DNA of 64,000 nucleotides from Leucaena leucocephala (Eukaryota; Streptophyta; Magnoliopsida; Fabales; Fabaceae), in contig CM073557.1 of NCBI GenBank assembly GCA_037074615.1, forward strand, positions 8,758,501-8,822,500. Reading direction: 5' to 3'. Every line of letters begins with the position of its first letter. The stretch's first letter is position 1. Made by a program: the position numbers and the translations under genes. The notes beneath the pieces were generated by a model. That model ran no database searches. It saw only the letters and a list, made by a program, of their open reading frames with translations, and was not told where the DNA came from. This document shows, one piece after another, positions 1 to 11,312 of the stretch.

Positions 1-2
1 CA

Positions 3-581
3 TCTAGCACTGAATCTCTAGGATATACTTTAAATGATGACATCTCATTCTTGGATGAGGTCAATAACCTAGAGAAAAATCTTCAAGAGGATCCCGAGAT
101 GGAACCTAAGGAGGATCTAGAACAAGATCTTGATGAACTTTCTGAAGAAGACTCAGAGGAATTGATGGAGGAAGTTCCACAAGAGGAACTAGAAGAAAGA
201 GATGATTCTGGACCGTGTTCAGAAACATTATTCCCCATCGAACCACTTCCTCTACAGCCTTTAATGGTGTCTTCAGATTTAAACTCCAAGATGGTGCCTA
301 CTCTTAACGGTGAATCTCAAGTTGAGGATGGAGAAAAAGTGAACCAACCTCTTACCCCTATTTTGGCCATGAACATAGCCAAAAAAGATGCAGCTAGACT
401 AACAAACAAAAAAGGCGTTAATAGCGTAATTGATAAATACATTGAAGGCATGACAGATAAGAAACATACTGAATTCTACTTGAAAGTCATAATGGAATAT
501 ATAAGAGCAACAAGAGTTAGAGGTAAGCCTAAACTAAGACGCATGAGCAAGAAAAGCCGCCTCGTGAGCTTAAAAAGCTAA
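3..581 (+). CDS. Partial acidic hypothetical ORF
   Basis: The frame is open from the first bases of the window to a TAA at 579-581, so the 5' end lies outside. The first ~60 residues are very acidic, with runs of Glu and Asp. The C-terminal third is basic and ends in a Lys/Arg-rich tail (RRMSKKSRLV). I recognise no domain, signal peptide or membrane segment. A copia remnant lies 500 bp downstream on the same strand, so the ORF may be the end of a host gene exon or of a repeat-associated ORF. The open frame and strong compositional bias suggest coding, but expression is not demonstrable here. Confidence 0.35.
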   Translation, partial: SSTESLGYTLNDDISFLDEVNNLEKNLQEDPEMEPKEDLEQDLDELSEEDSEELMEEVPQEELEERDDSGPCSETLFPIEPLPLQPLMVSSDLNSKMVPTLNGESQVEDGEKVNQPLTPILAMNIAKKDAARLTNKKGVNSVIDKYIEGMTDKKHTEFYLKVIMEYIRATRVRGKPKLRRMSKKSRLVSLKS

Positions 582-1079
582 GAAAAATAATGTTAGAATA
601 TTGTAAAGCTCATATCAAATGGTGTAAATCTATACTTTTATTTCTATTGCTTTACTTTGTTCAAGACATCATTTATTACTCTTTCTTTATGAAGACTTGT
701 CATTGGACACATGCCTTGTATGCAAGAAAAATATGTTTCATTTCATTTCTTTATCTATGTTATGATTCATGTATACCTTTTATAAGTGGGAGCTTTTTTA
801 GATGATGAGTATTCTAAAAAGCAATATTTGATGAGAATAGTACTTATTAATTTTGATAGAGAATGATAGAGTTGCTAGTGCTTGTGTGATGGGAGGTACA
901 AATGTAATCTCCTGATCATGGGTCTAGTGATATTATTATTTTCTGATCAAAAATAATAAAAGTACATGACATTGTATACTTTACATGTGCTATATATATG
1001 TAAATTCACTTAAATGTTCTATGATTCAATAAATTAATATGGGAAAGGTTTGTCACAGAACTGATATTGAACAATAGCA
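582..1079. other. AT-rich spacer before copia remnant
   Basis: No supported gene. A short frame at 590-805 has no recognisable product. The 5' LTR and primer-binding site of the following copia remnant would be expected here, but I could not find a TGGTATCAGAGC-like PBS or a repeat of the 3' flank. Confidence 0.4.
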
Positions 1080-2923
1080 TCAAAGAACATTATTGATGAA
1101 TTGAACAAAGGGGAAAAACTCAACGGGGACAACTAGGATATTTGGCACCGAAAAGTCCAACATATTCTAGAAGAACAAGATGCAATTGAGCCATTAATAA
1201 TGGCTATGGTAGAACCTGAGGCTGGAAATATGGCCTAGCATAGGAGAGACCAGGAAGCCTACCTGTCCTAGAAAAAGAAGAATAGTATCATAAGAATCAC
1301 CCTGCTGAGTGCAATGGCTGATGATTTAATGTGTGAGTTTAAGACACATAAAACAGCACAGGCAATGTGGATTGCCTTAAAGGATAAGTTTGCGGGAGTG
1401 TCCACGACTAAGCTTAGAAGGTTGACGATCAAATTCGATACCTATAAGCTAAAACCAAATAATCCTATGAGGCAACATCTATGAGAGATGTCCATAATGA
1501 TCTGTGAACTGAAGGAAGCCAGACATAATCTATCTGACGAACAGTAAGTGCAGGCTGTTATCAGGTCACTCCCTGCCAGTTGGGAGCACATGAAAGTTAG
1601 TCTGACCCATAATGAAAATATCATTACTTTCAATGATGTAGCTAAGCATTTAGAGCTAGAGGATGAACGTCTGGAGGCTTATAAGGCCACTGGACAAGCC
1701 TATTTGACCGAAGGTGTTGGTCCTTTCCAATCAAAGCCTGAATCCAAAAAAGGTAAGAAATTTCAGAAAAATGGGAAGAAAGGCGATCCTCCACCCAAGA
1801 AAGGCAAGCAACAGTACAAGAAGAAGGGAAAGAAAGGAGGCAAGAAAAATCTAGACCTAAAGAAGGTCAAATGCTTTGCCTGCCAGAATATGGGATATTT
1901 CTCACATGACTATTCTAAACAGGCCGAGAGCGGAAAGGTAACAGTGAATTATGTGAATTCACATGTCTCATTTGTTTCTAGCACTATTTTTCTGATAGAA
2001 CCTATTTCTTTTTGTTAGATTATTGACTCAGGCTCCACAGACTACGTAAGTCGAGATCAAGGATCTTTCATGGAATACAGTCGGTTGCCATTTCAAAGCA
2101 AGTGGCTTTTCATTGGCAATAACGTAAGGATCAAGGTTCGAGGCTTTGGCACTTGTAAACTTATTTTGCGTGGTGAAAAGACCTTGATGCTGGATGATGT
2201 GCTTCATGCTCCTGACATTTGACAGAATTTAATTTCTATAATTTGCTTATTAGACTTTGGGTTTAATATAAACTTTCATGATAAAGTTGCAGACATTTGT
2301 AGCAACTTAATATTTTATGGTTCAATTTTCCGTTTTCAAAAGTTCTTTATTTTGGATCTTGCTAGTGATTTTAATGTTCATGATTGCTTTGCTATTACTT
2401 CGAATAATCTTGACATGAATATTTGGCATGCTATACTAGGACATATTAATCAAAATAGAATGATTAAACTGGCTAAAGAAGGCTTATCGGGGTAATCCCT
2501 AACATGGATATCACATTATGTGAAAGCTGTCTAGCTGGTACGGCTACCAGCAAACCATTCGGTAAGGGAATACAAGCCGAAAACCCATTGCAATTAATCC
2601 ATTTTGATATTTGCAGTCCAATGAGTGTGAGGGCGAGACACGGAGCTTGATATTTCATTACCTTTATTGATGATTTTTCACGATATGGTCATGCCTATTT
2701 GATTTCACATAATTCTGAGGCACTAGAGTGCTTTAGATGATACATGAATGAAGTAGAGAATCAAATGGATAATAGAATCAAGGCATTATGCACTGATCAA
2801 GGTCGTGAATACATTTCAGAACAATTCAAATAGCTTTATGAAGAAAAAGGGATTATTAGACAACTAACTATCCCTGGCACACCTCAACAGAATAGGGTTG
2901 CTGAAAGAAGAAACAGAACTCTT

Positions 2924-3589
2924 ATGGACATAGTTAGGTCTATGATGGCCCAGGAAAACCTTCCAATTTCACATTGGGGTGATGCTTTATTAACAGCAAC
3001 CTTTATAATTAACCATATGCCCTCAAAATTAGTCGCTTTCACACCCTACGAGTTATGGACTAAACGTCAGCCAGATCTAAGCATCCTTAGACCTTGGGGC
3101 TCAGCTGTATACATCCATGACAATTCTTATAGACATGGGAAACTGGGTCCTAGAGGGAAGAAATGTATTTTTATAAGGTACTTTGAACCCTCAAAAGGAT
3201 ATGTATTCATAAGTAAAATTGAAGATGGAACAGTGACTGAAACAAAATTAAGAGATGTTGTATTTATTGAAACAGAGTTTCCCAGTAGGGGAGATGTTGA
3301 CCGCACTGTATCTCTTTATGAGACTCAGGAACAGGACAGTGCTGAACAAATTGATATACCAGAATTGTCTAGGTATGTCAATCTGAGTGGGAGCCAAGAA
3401 TGGTCAACACAAAGACCGAGACAAATGAGAAAAGATAAGCAAGTTACTCCTACTAGAAAGAGTAACAAGAAAAGTGTTCCAAAGAGACGCTTCCAAATAG
3501 AAGGCGAAGCACTCTTAGTTACTCCAGAAGGGGATGATGAACCCCACACTGTTCATAAGGCCTTAGCAGGTCCTGCAAAAGAGGAATGA
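2924..3589 (+). pseudogene. Copia integrase C-terminal fragment
   Basis: Longest open stretch of the copia remnant at 1.08-5.1 kb (221 codons). It begins just after the integrase catalytic Glu region (the ERRNRTLM context lies just upstream in the same frame) and reads SHWGDALLTATFIINHMPS, the typical copia integrase tail, then a variable linker before the RT domain. It stops at 3587-3589, although RT sequence continues beyond, so the stop is a disabling mutation. Confidence 0.75.
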
Positions 3590-4024
3590 AAGAAAGCAAT
3601 GAAAGAGGAAATGGACTCACTAATGAAGAACCAAGTTTGGGAATTGGTTTATCTGCCAAGAGGGCGTAATGCCATTGGAAATAAGTGGGTTCTCAAAATC
3701 AAGAGAAAAGTGGACGGATCAATTGACAAATTCAAAGCTCGATTGGTTGCAAAGGGATATACACAATAGGAAGGTATAGATTATGAGGATACTTTTTCAC
3801 CTGTTGTGCGCTTCAATTCAATAAGAATTATTCTGGCAATAGTAAACAGTTTAAACTTAGAGTTACATCAAATGGATGTAAAAACAGCATTTTTGAATGG
3901 CGATATGGATGAAGAAATCTATATAGAACAACCAATAGGTTTCATTGAAAAAGGGTTTGAACACAAGAAGTGTAAACTCAAAAGATCCATTTATGGATTA
4001 AAACAGTCATCCAGATAGTGGTAC

Positions 4025-4669
4025 TTGAGGTTTCACAAGGCGATTACCTCATATAACTTCCATATGATAGAGGAAGATCACTGTGTCTATGTTAAGCGGT
4101 TTAAGGGTAACTTTGTGATATTATTCTTATACGTAGACGATATACTCTTAGCCAGAAATTGTCTTGACCCTGTGATAGCTATTAAAGAATGGCTTTCATT
4201 AAATTTTGAGATAAAAGACATGGATGAAGCAGAATATATACTTGGAGTCAAGATTCGAAGGAATTGTTCCAAGAGGATCCTCACTTTTTCACAAGAGAAT
4301 TATATCAATAAGATACTTGAGCGACTCAATATGAGTAAATACAAACCCATGGATATCCCTGTGGCCACTGGAGTAGCCTTGAGTTCTGACATGTGTCCCA
4401 AAACTAAATCAGATAAAAAGCAAATGGAAAGAGTTCCATATGCCAATGCCGTTGGTAGCCTGATGTATGCAATGATGTGTACAAGATCAAATATTTGTTA
4501 TGCCGTAGGGCTGGTTAGCAAATTCCGGTCTAACCCTGGTGAGAAACACTGGAAAGCAGTGAAAAGGATCTTGAGATACTTAAAAGGCACAACTGACTAT
4601 GCATTGTGTTATCAAGGAAGAGATATGTGCCTAATCGGATATTTTGATGCTGATGTAGGCGGTGATTAA
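4025..4669 (+). pseudogene. Copia RT/RNase H fragment with YVDD
   Basis: A 214-codon frame following a stop at 4016-4018. It carries the RT catalytic box LYVDDILLA and the connection to RNase H (SLMYAMMCTRSNICYAVGL, then RILRYLKGTTDYAL) and stops within the RNase H start (FDADVGGD). RNase H resumes in another open stretch at 4703-5104, ending GMLKI. The catalytic Asp pair of RT is retained, but the polyprotein is not continuous. Confidence 0.8.
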
Positions 4670-5104
4670 GAAGAACGAAGATCGACTTCTGGATACACCT
4701 TCTTGCTTAACAACGGCACCATATATTGGAGTAGCAAGAAGCAGATGTGTATTGCTTTACACTCTATAGAAGCTGAGTTTGTGGCATACACTGCAGTAGC
4801 GCAAGAGGCTGTTTGGCTGAAGAGATTTATCGAGCACCTAGGATTTGGGAACGAGAGTACCAATTCGATGTTGATACACTGTGACAATACTACAGCTATA
4901 GCCTACACGAAAGACCCTAAGTATCACAGCAAGACCAAACACGTTGATATAAAGTATAACTTTATGAGGGATTATATAGCACAGAAAATTGTAACTGTAC
5001 AATACATTTTAACCAAATGTATGGTTACATATCCCTTGACTAAGCCCATAGGCAAAGAAACATTCGAGAAACATGTAAAAGCCATTGGCATGTTAAAAAT
5101 ATAA

Positions 5105-6600
5105 AGTTGTAGACTGTATGTAATATTTTTTATTTTTTAATGATATCATGTCATTTATTATTACTTATATGTCTGGGTAAAAGTATACAATGTCTAGTAT
5201 GTCATACAGGTTGAAAAGGGTAGCTCTCTCACATGAGTAGCCGCCTTTGATGCTATAGAAGTGTTCAAAGATGAGACATGTGTTCACCAGTAAAATAGCA
5301 AGAGTGCTGATATGGTAGAGAAGAAACACAATAAGTGTCGCCTTGGCTTAAAAGTGCAGTTAGTCGAGATGAGATCCATGAGTAAGGGTATGAATCGAAC
5401 AATGGATACCCACATCCATAAAACCTGTTGCCAGATAACAAATTTTTTAAAATTAATGTCATATTAGTTTAGATACTATAAGTGTCAAGACTTAAGTCTG
5501 TACGATGTGATTGATAGAATCAAAAGACGTACACTCTTTAAGGATAAGAAGAACACCGTAACATGTGATTCATACCACATGTGCTAAATAACCACAAATG
5601 GAAAGCAAGTGAATCAATCCTTGCTTTATTGTTGTGTGAGTTCCAGAAAGGTATAATCCTTTCATTAATATCCTTTGACTTTGACAATATCATGGAGGTA
5701 TGTTTCAGCGATTGCTACTTTAGTATATGTCCTATGGTCAAATTATATATGAACTAAAGGTATTATGTTAGGAAAGTGGTTGATTCATGTCAAAATGATA
5801 TGTGGGCGAAAGAAAGATTACCAGAATATACACATCCATGCTAGTGTCTGTGACCGGTCCCTTATGATATTATTTTGCTAATTTCATAAGTGTAGATACT
5901 ATGCATAAATAGAGGGTATCTGAGTTATGTACTGACTCAAGAGGGATTATATTAACCATAAGAAAAGTGTATATGGGAAAATCTAGGACATTCAAGGCAC
6001 TATAATTTATTTGATCGAGTTGCACTAAAGGGTTGCTTTATGTTGGTCTCTATAAAGGGGATTTCTAGTACAAATGCCCGAAAGGAGACGTCATGCCTAT
6101 GCGGTCATGGCAAAGCACCTAGTATGAAAGAAGGAAGAGAATGAGATTGGACCCAAGGCATCTAATCCACCAAGTATGAGTGGAAGATGTAAGGAAATGG
6201 ACCAGTCCACCTATGGTGGATTAAGCCAAAATCCATATGAGAATTTGCGTTGATGAAAATGGATTCTTCCCCATTTTTGAACAAGGAGAAAAATGTGGGA
6301 GTGGACAGTTACAAGGAATCCACCCCCTTACCACATACATGTACGCACAGAATATTCAAGGGAGAGTGTTCAGTTGGTTTGTGCGCATGGTATTTGCTTT
6401 GCAGAAGTGTGCTCTTCGCTTGACTTCTCCTCTGTTCACAGAATTTCTTCCTCATTCGGTACATTTGCTGTGAAACGTAATTGGGAGCCTTCTGAAGTGC
6501 TCTAGTTTCATGTGGGTATCCAGTGAGTCAAACAAGAATTCCAAATATGCCCAAAACCATCATATACCTTGAAAAATAGTTCTTCTCTTAGTTTTGTTAT
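5105..6600 (+). other. 3' flank, possible LTR of copia remnant
   Basis: About 1.5 kb without a credible gene, directly after the copia stop. Its composition resembles a plant copia 3' LTR (for example the stretch around 5,170-5,460 and the TATA-like tataaagggga near 6,050). I could not find a matching 5' copy inside the window, nor a clear polypurine tract, so its LTR status is inferred from position only. Confidence 0.35.
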
Positions 6601-6602
6601 TA

Positions 6603-6912
6603 TTAAAACAGGAGTTCTAACAGTAATTGCCTTTGTCCAGCTTGACAGAGTTGGAAACATTGTTGAAACCAATTATTAGTGTTTTGGTATGGGAAGAGAG
6701 AGACATTAAGGAGGAGTCATCGACATGAATTTAAAGTTAAAAAAAAAAAAACATCAATGATACACGGACGATGGATGCATGGATTTAAATATGCCGCTTC
6801 AAAAAATATTCGTCTCTGCTTATAAGGGTTGTTGATCTTGCACATGTTTTAAAGCGTAATTTGATTTTAAGAATAGAGAAGAAATATTTATAATATGATA
6901 TAAAAATGCCTT
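6603..6912. repeat. 310-bp tandem duplication, copy 1
   Basis: First of two adjacent direct copies, from the stretch ttaaaacaggagttctaac to the following atgcc. The second copy follows with no spacer. Differences are few and small (a longer A-run in copy 1 and scattered substitutions), so the duplication is recent. On the minus strand the start reads like the N-terminus of a copia gag (NSVKLDKGNY), so the unit may derive from a copia fragment. Confidence 0.85.
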
Positions 6913-7220
6913 TTAAAACAGGAGTTCTAACAGTAATTGCCTTTGTCCAGCTTGACAGAGTTGGAAACATTGTTGAAACCAATTATTAGTGTTTTGGTAT
7001 GGGAAGAGAGAGACATTAAGGAGGAGTCATGGACATGAATTTAAAGTTAAAAAAAGAACATCAATGATACACGGACGATGGATGCATGGATTTAAATATG
7101 CCGCTTCAAAAAATATTCGTCTCTGCTTATAAGGGTTGTTGATCTTGCATATGTTTTAAAGAATAATTTGATTTTAAGAATAGAGAAGAAATATTTATAA
7201 TATGATATAAAAATGCCTTT
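6913..7220. repeat. 310-bp tandem duplication, copy 2
   Basis: Second direct copy of the 6603-6912 unit. The offset is 310 bp at the left end and 307 bp at the right because of a shorter A-run. It ends at atgccttttaaa, after which the sequence becomes unique. Confidence 0.85.
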
Positions 7221-7434
7221 TAAAAAAATATTATCAATGAATTCATTAATGGGAGAATGACATAAAAATCCCATTAAAATATGCATATCCTCTAATGGTC
7301 CCACAAAATGCGCTATGAGCATTGCAGTCCCTAAGAACTTGTTTGAAATTAAAGTTCTTTGTCAAAAGACAATATTGCTCTTGTATTTCTATCCGTGGTT
7401 TGAGAGTTATCGGGAAAAGGCTAACATAAAGATC

Positions 7435-8085
7435 AATGACTACTTCACTTCAATAAATAACAACTTAAATTATATGAAATGACAACAAAATCATCAATAG
7501 TGACAACTATTATTTTAAAAGTGAGGTTATCAATCAATCCCTACTTCACTTTAAGAAATAATAATTGTAATTATATGAAAGATAAAAACAATTCAACAAT
7601 AAGTACTACTATTTTAAAAGTTAGTTTATCATTTAGACTATTTTACTTTAAAAATAATTTTATGCCAAAAACCTCTTAATTTAATCGCACCTCACACCTC
7701 CTTTTATAGAAGAAGTTGTGAGTTCTATACTAAAAATAGTAAAATAGAGGTGAATACGTGGGATGCATGTATATTCCCACTCCTTTGGAGGAGAGAGTTT
7801 GTAAATTGTTAAAATAAAAAAAAACTTTAATTATATAAATTGAAAACAAAACCTTTAGACAACTACTATTTTAAAATAGCAACATATACTTGACTTTTCA
7901 AAAAAGCAATTTGTCATTGAATATGGTTTTGTTATCTTAAAGTTGCTTTTTGTTAAAGTTAAATAGCAATTGAAGTGACAACCTAACTTTTAAAAATAGT
8001 AGTTGCTAATGCTCAAGGTTTTGTTGTTATTTCATTAATTAAAATTGTTATTTCCTAAAGTGAAATAATTATTCATTTCAAGATC
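7435..8085. mobile_element. Foldback/MITE-like inverted-repeat element
   Basis: The left end (about 7437-7530) and the reverse complement of the right end (about 7975-8085) share an imperfect ~95-bp inverted repeat. Both contain TTCACTT, AAATAACAA, GAAATGACAACAAAA-like and ACTATTATTTTAAAAGT-like blocks in the same order. The block also recurs internally in direct orientation near 7545-7640 and 7820-7900, so the ends look like arrays of the same motif, as in foldback-type elements. There is no coding sequence. I could not define a clear target-site duplication. Confidence 0.55.
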
Positions 8086-9030
8086 ATCCTTGTCAATAAT
8101 TCTACGATTGCTCATACTGGAGTTCTAGTCGCCAGTCGCACGGTTGCAGATGGAGGTAGCCAGCTGCTAGAGCTCTAGCGACGGCCGGTGGAAGAAGTGT
8201 TTTTAACAAATATATAAGGGTAATATTGTCATTTGACAAACAACGTAAATTTCAGATAAAGAACTGCAAGGGAAATAAGACATTTTGCAGCACCAATCTA
8301 GAGAACACGCAATAATTTTCTTTTTGCTCAAGCATAATTTTCTGTGTCTTTTTAAAGTAAATCAAACTTTATTGTATAAGATAAATGTGACTTCATCTGG
8401 GGAAGGTTCCTTTCTACAAAGTGGCCTTATAATTATTTAACTTTGTCCAACTTTTGTATATTTAATATTACATCCTAATTGAAATCCAAAGTAAGAAGTA
8501 GCTCGCAAGTAAGTCATCAAGAATCAGACAAAAATGGCTGGTAGAAGTACTCCATAATTTGATCGCTTTGATGTTAATTAGAAACGTGTATGCTTTAACT
8601 AAAGTTGGCGATTAATTTACCTTCAGTTTTGAGCTACATATTTATAATTTTAAACCATAAAAAAAATTATATCCATTTGCGTTCAAGTTTCTAGTTTTGT
8701 TAAAATCATATCAATTTCACAAAATGCGTTAAATTGGGGAAATTTTATTTAAGACCAAAGGGACCTTAATGAAATTGAAATTTAAAATAAATAAAGTTTA
8801 AAACTACACCAAACTCACAGCTATCCTATCAGAAACATAGAAACATAACTCTTATATTAAATTCCAAACTAGCAAATTGTATCAAAACATTTACTTGAGC
8901 TGTTCTGCATATTGAACAAATCCATTTACAAGGATCCTTTTGAGATGCATAGCAAAAATACCATAAATTTTTATTTAAAGTGTGCTAAACATCATATATA
9001 TTTTTTTTCGTACTAGCACCATTAATATTC
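8086..9030. other. Intergenic, no feature seen
   Basis: AT-rich intergenic DNA apart from a short GC-richer patch near 8110-8200 (cgacggccggtgg). No ORF, RNA gene or convincing repeat was recognised. Confidence 0.4.
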
Positions 9031-9034
9031 CACC

Positions 9035-9170
9035 ATGTTAAAAATTAATATTAACTGTTAAAAAATTAACTTTGACTATTAATATTTTTACAATAAGGAG
9101 CAAAATTGTCCTATTTTAACATTTTTAAGACAATATTTCTCTTGAGTAAAAAATTTTAATTTAAATTTAC
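9035..9170. repeat. Dispersed AT-rich direct repeat, copy A
   Basis: Contains tgttaaaaattaatatt, gttaaaaaattaa, a run ending in aaggagcaaaattg, and a tail ending in aaaaaattttaa. The same succession of blocks recurs at about 9660-9830 in the same orientation, with substitutions and indels. Non-coding; probably two copies of one old repeat. Confidence 0.4.
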
Positions 9171-9659
9171 CCTTTAACCCGATATGTTTTAAAAGGAGAG
9201 TTTCTTTTTATATATGTGGATAATTTCTTTTACTATGGAAGGCCCACATCAAGGTTTCTGAATTGATAATATTACACAACAATCATATGCCTCGAATATA
9301 TTCCATCTTACTTGAATAGCACTGATGTGGAGAGCATTGCTTTACTATCTACTCCATTCCGTATTTAATAAAAGAAACTTCTAACTACTTCCTTAGGAGT
9401 TAGGATTAATAAAAGTAGTCAAGAGTAATTCTTATCATTAAAATGGTACAAAATATTATAAATTTTCAAGATTACCCTTCAATTAAAATCAATCTATGTT
9501 AATTACCTTTAACGTCTTTCTTATATAATCTCTATACAATACAATTAAAGTTTATGATGGTGTAAATTTGTTCCATAAGCTTTTGATCAAGGGTAATGTT
9601 GCCCCAAATATTTTTTTGGGTTTAATATCACTATTAAAGTTTTAAAATATAACAATATT

Positions 9660-9835
9660 ATCTCACCTGTTAAAAAATTAATGTTTATTGTTAAAAAATT
9701 GATATTAATAGTTAACAATTTTAATGACAAGGGGCAATATTACTTTATTTTAATATTTTTGGGACAATCTTGAACTCAAAAATATTTACGGGGCACATTG
9801 CTCTTAATTAAAAAATTTTAGAGTAAATTTTTATT
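9660..9835. repeat. Dispersed AT-rich direct repeat, copy B
   Basis: Diverged partner of 9035-9170: tgttaaaaaattaatg, gttaaaaaattgat, aaggggcaatatta and taaaaaattttag occur in the same order. No coding potential. Confidence 0.4.
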
Positions 9836-10584
9836 TTATCACATACAATTAATGAGGACGTTTGTGACATCTTTTTACTAGGTGGCTTATATTTATGACT
9901 ATAGAAACCTTATAAAAGGTGCCTTACGTTATACTATATCTTTCTTTATGAATAGATTAACGAAATTAAATAAATAAATTAATCATAACTCATATAAGAT
10001 AGAATAAAAAGTATATAATATAAATTTATTTTGAAGAATTATGTTTAATTATAATTAACTTATTTATTTAAATTTTATAACCTACCTAAAAGATTAACTA
10101 ATTTTTATATTAAAAATGGAAGGAAATATTAAAGATTGGAGGGAAATTTGTCTCTACGGTTTTAATCTAGAGCTCTTTAGTTATGCGAATTCGTGGATCT
10201 GGCCTTCATTGTAGACCATTATATTTCCATAGCGTGTATATGCCATGAATATAGTCTGCATAGAATTCAACTTATTTATTTCAATGAAATTAATCCCAAT
10301 ATTAAACAGCTCAATATCATTTAAGCAAAATCTCAAATTATAACTTTAACATATACAAAAAATCTCTGTTAGAGACTCACCTATTATAGTCAAATACACG
10401 ATACGAGTCAAATCTAAGGGATAAAACTACAGTAAATTAGGTGGATAAAAAAAAATTTATTTATTTCAGTAACATAGCTGTAGCTAATATCAACAAAGCT
10501 GAGCTAACAACTGGATCCAAGGGTATTTTACCAATTCACACAAGGGAATAATTTTAAAAATAAATACCTTTTGCATTGTAAAAA

Positions 10585-10815
10585 AAAAATTCTAACCCTA
10601 ATTATAATTATAAGAACTAATTGACTATTTTAAATAGATTAAAAAATAAATAAATTGATAAATTATACCTAATAAAAAAATTATTAACTAATTTAAATAT
10701 ATTAATAAATATATAATATAAATTTATTTTTAAAAGTTAAATTAATTAATATACTTATTTTTTTAATCTATTAAAAAAACTTAATTTTTATAATTAAAAT
10801 CAGAAAGAGTATTTC
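10585..10815. mobile_element. AT-rich palindromic MITE-like element
   Basis: The left arm (about 10590-10675) and the reverse complement of the right arm (about 10735-10810) share an imperfect inverted repeat with the core AATAGATTAAAAAAATAA. The interior shares tatataatataaatttattt with 10015-10040, suggesting a second, less complete relative at about 9.35-10.15 kb. Non-coding. No target-site duplication was established. Confidence 0.45.
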
Positions 10816-11312
10816 TTCCATCCTAATATCATTATTTACTTGTCCGGATTTAGATTCCTATTTGGTCAAAATATATTCCCTTTCGTAAATTCCAAGATAT
10901 AATTAATACTTATTTCCAACAATGCCCCTATTAGATGTAAGGCAATACATATAGTTAAAGATTTAAAATAGTATATGACTTTAAATGGAGAGCAATATTA
11001 AAAAAACTTAATTTTTTTCTCCTTGGTCTTTGTTTTCCCGTATTAAGGTCATGTGCATAGAAGGAAGTATATAGATTCCAAAACCAGATCCTCATGTCAT
11101 TTTCACTTGGTATTAAATAAATAAATGCATCATATTGCAAGAAAAAGCATCTCTGGAGATGACATTTACAAGAAAACTCCAGAGAACAATGTTTGCAAAA
11201 GGACCCATAAAAAGGATAAATCAGGGTATGAAATAGCAAAACCTAAGATGAAAATTTACATAACCTATATTTGGTCATTAAGGGAAAAACATAACCTACA
11301 ATTATGAAAAAC

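Larger units (their letters stand above)
1080..5104 (+). mobile_element. Decayed Ty1/copia polyprotein
   Basis: Plus-strand copia gag-pol remnant with many stops and frameshifts. In order: gag (1.09-1.9 kb) with a Lys-rich segment and a degenerate zinc knuckle (CFACQNMGYF, the His and last Cys lost); protease with IIDSGST near 2,020; pre-integrase/integrase from about 2.4 kb, broken near 2.49 kb; C-terminal integrase in a 221-codon frame at 2924-3589; reverse transcriptase from 3.6 kb with KARLVAKGYTQ followed by a stop, HQMDVKTAFLNGD, and a preserved YVDD near 4,132; RNase H near 4.64-4.95 kb; and the HVDIKYNFMRDYI tail ending at 5104. No frame spans the element, so it is dead. It is clearly more diverged than the two copia elements in the NOT1 introns. 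Confidence 0.9.

Noticed and set aside
83..289. Ser-rich ORF on the minus strand
   Set aside because: It is the complement of the acidic GAA/GAT-rich frame at 3-581; the Ser run is a by-product of that composition.
7092..7322. Minus-strand ORF sharing its tail with 6785-6982
   Set aside because: The shared protein tail only reflects the 310-bp tandem duplication; no domain.
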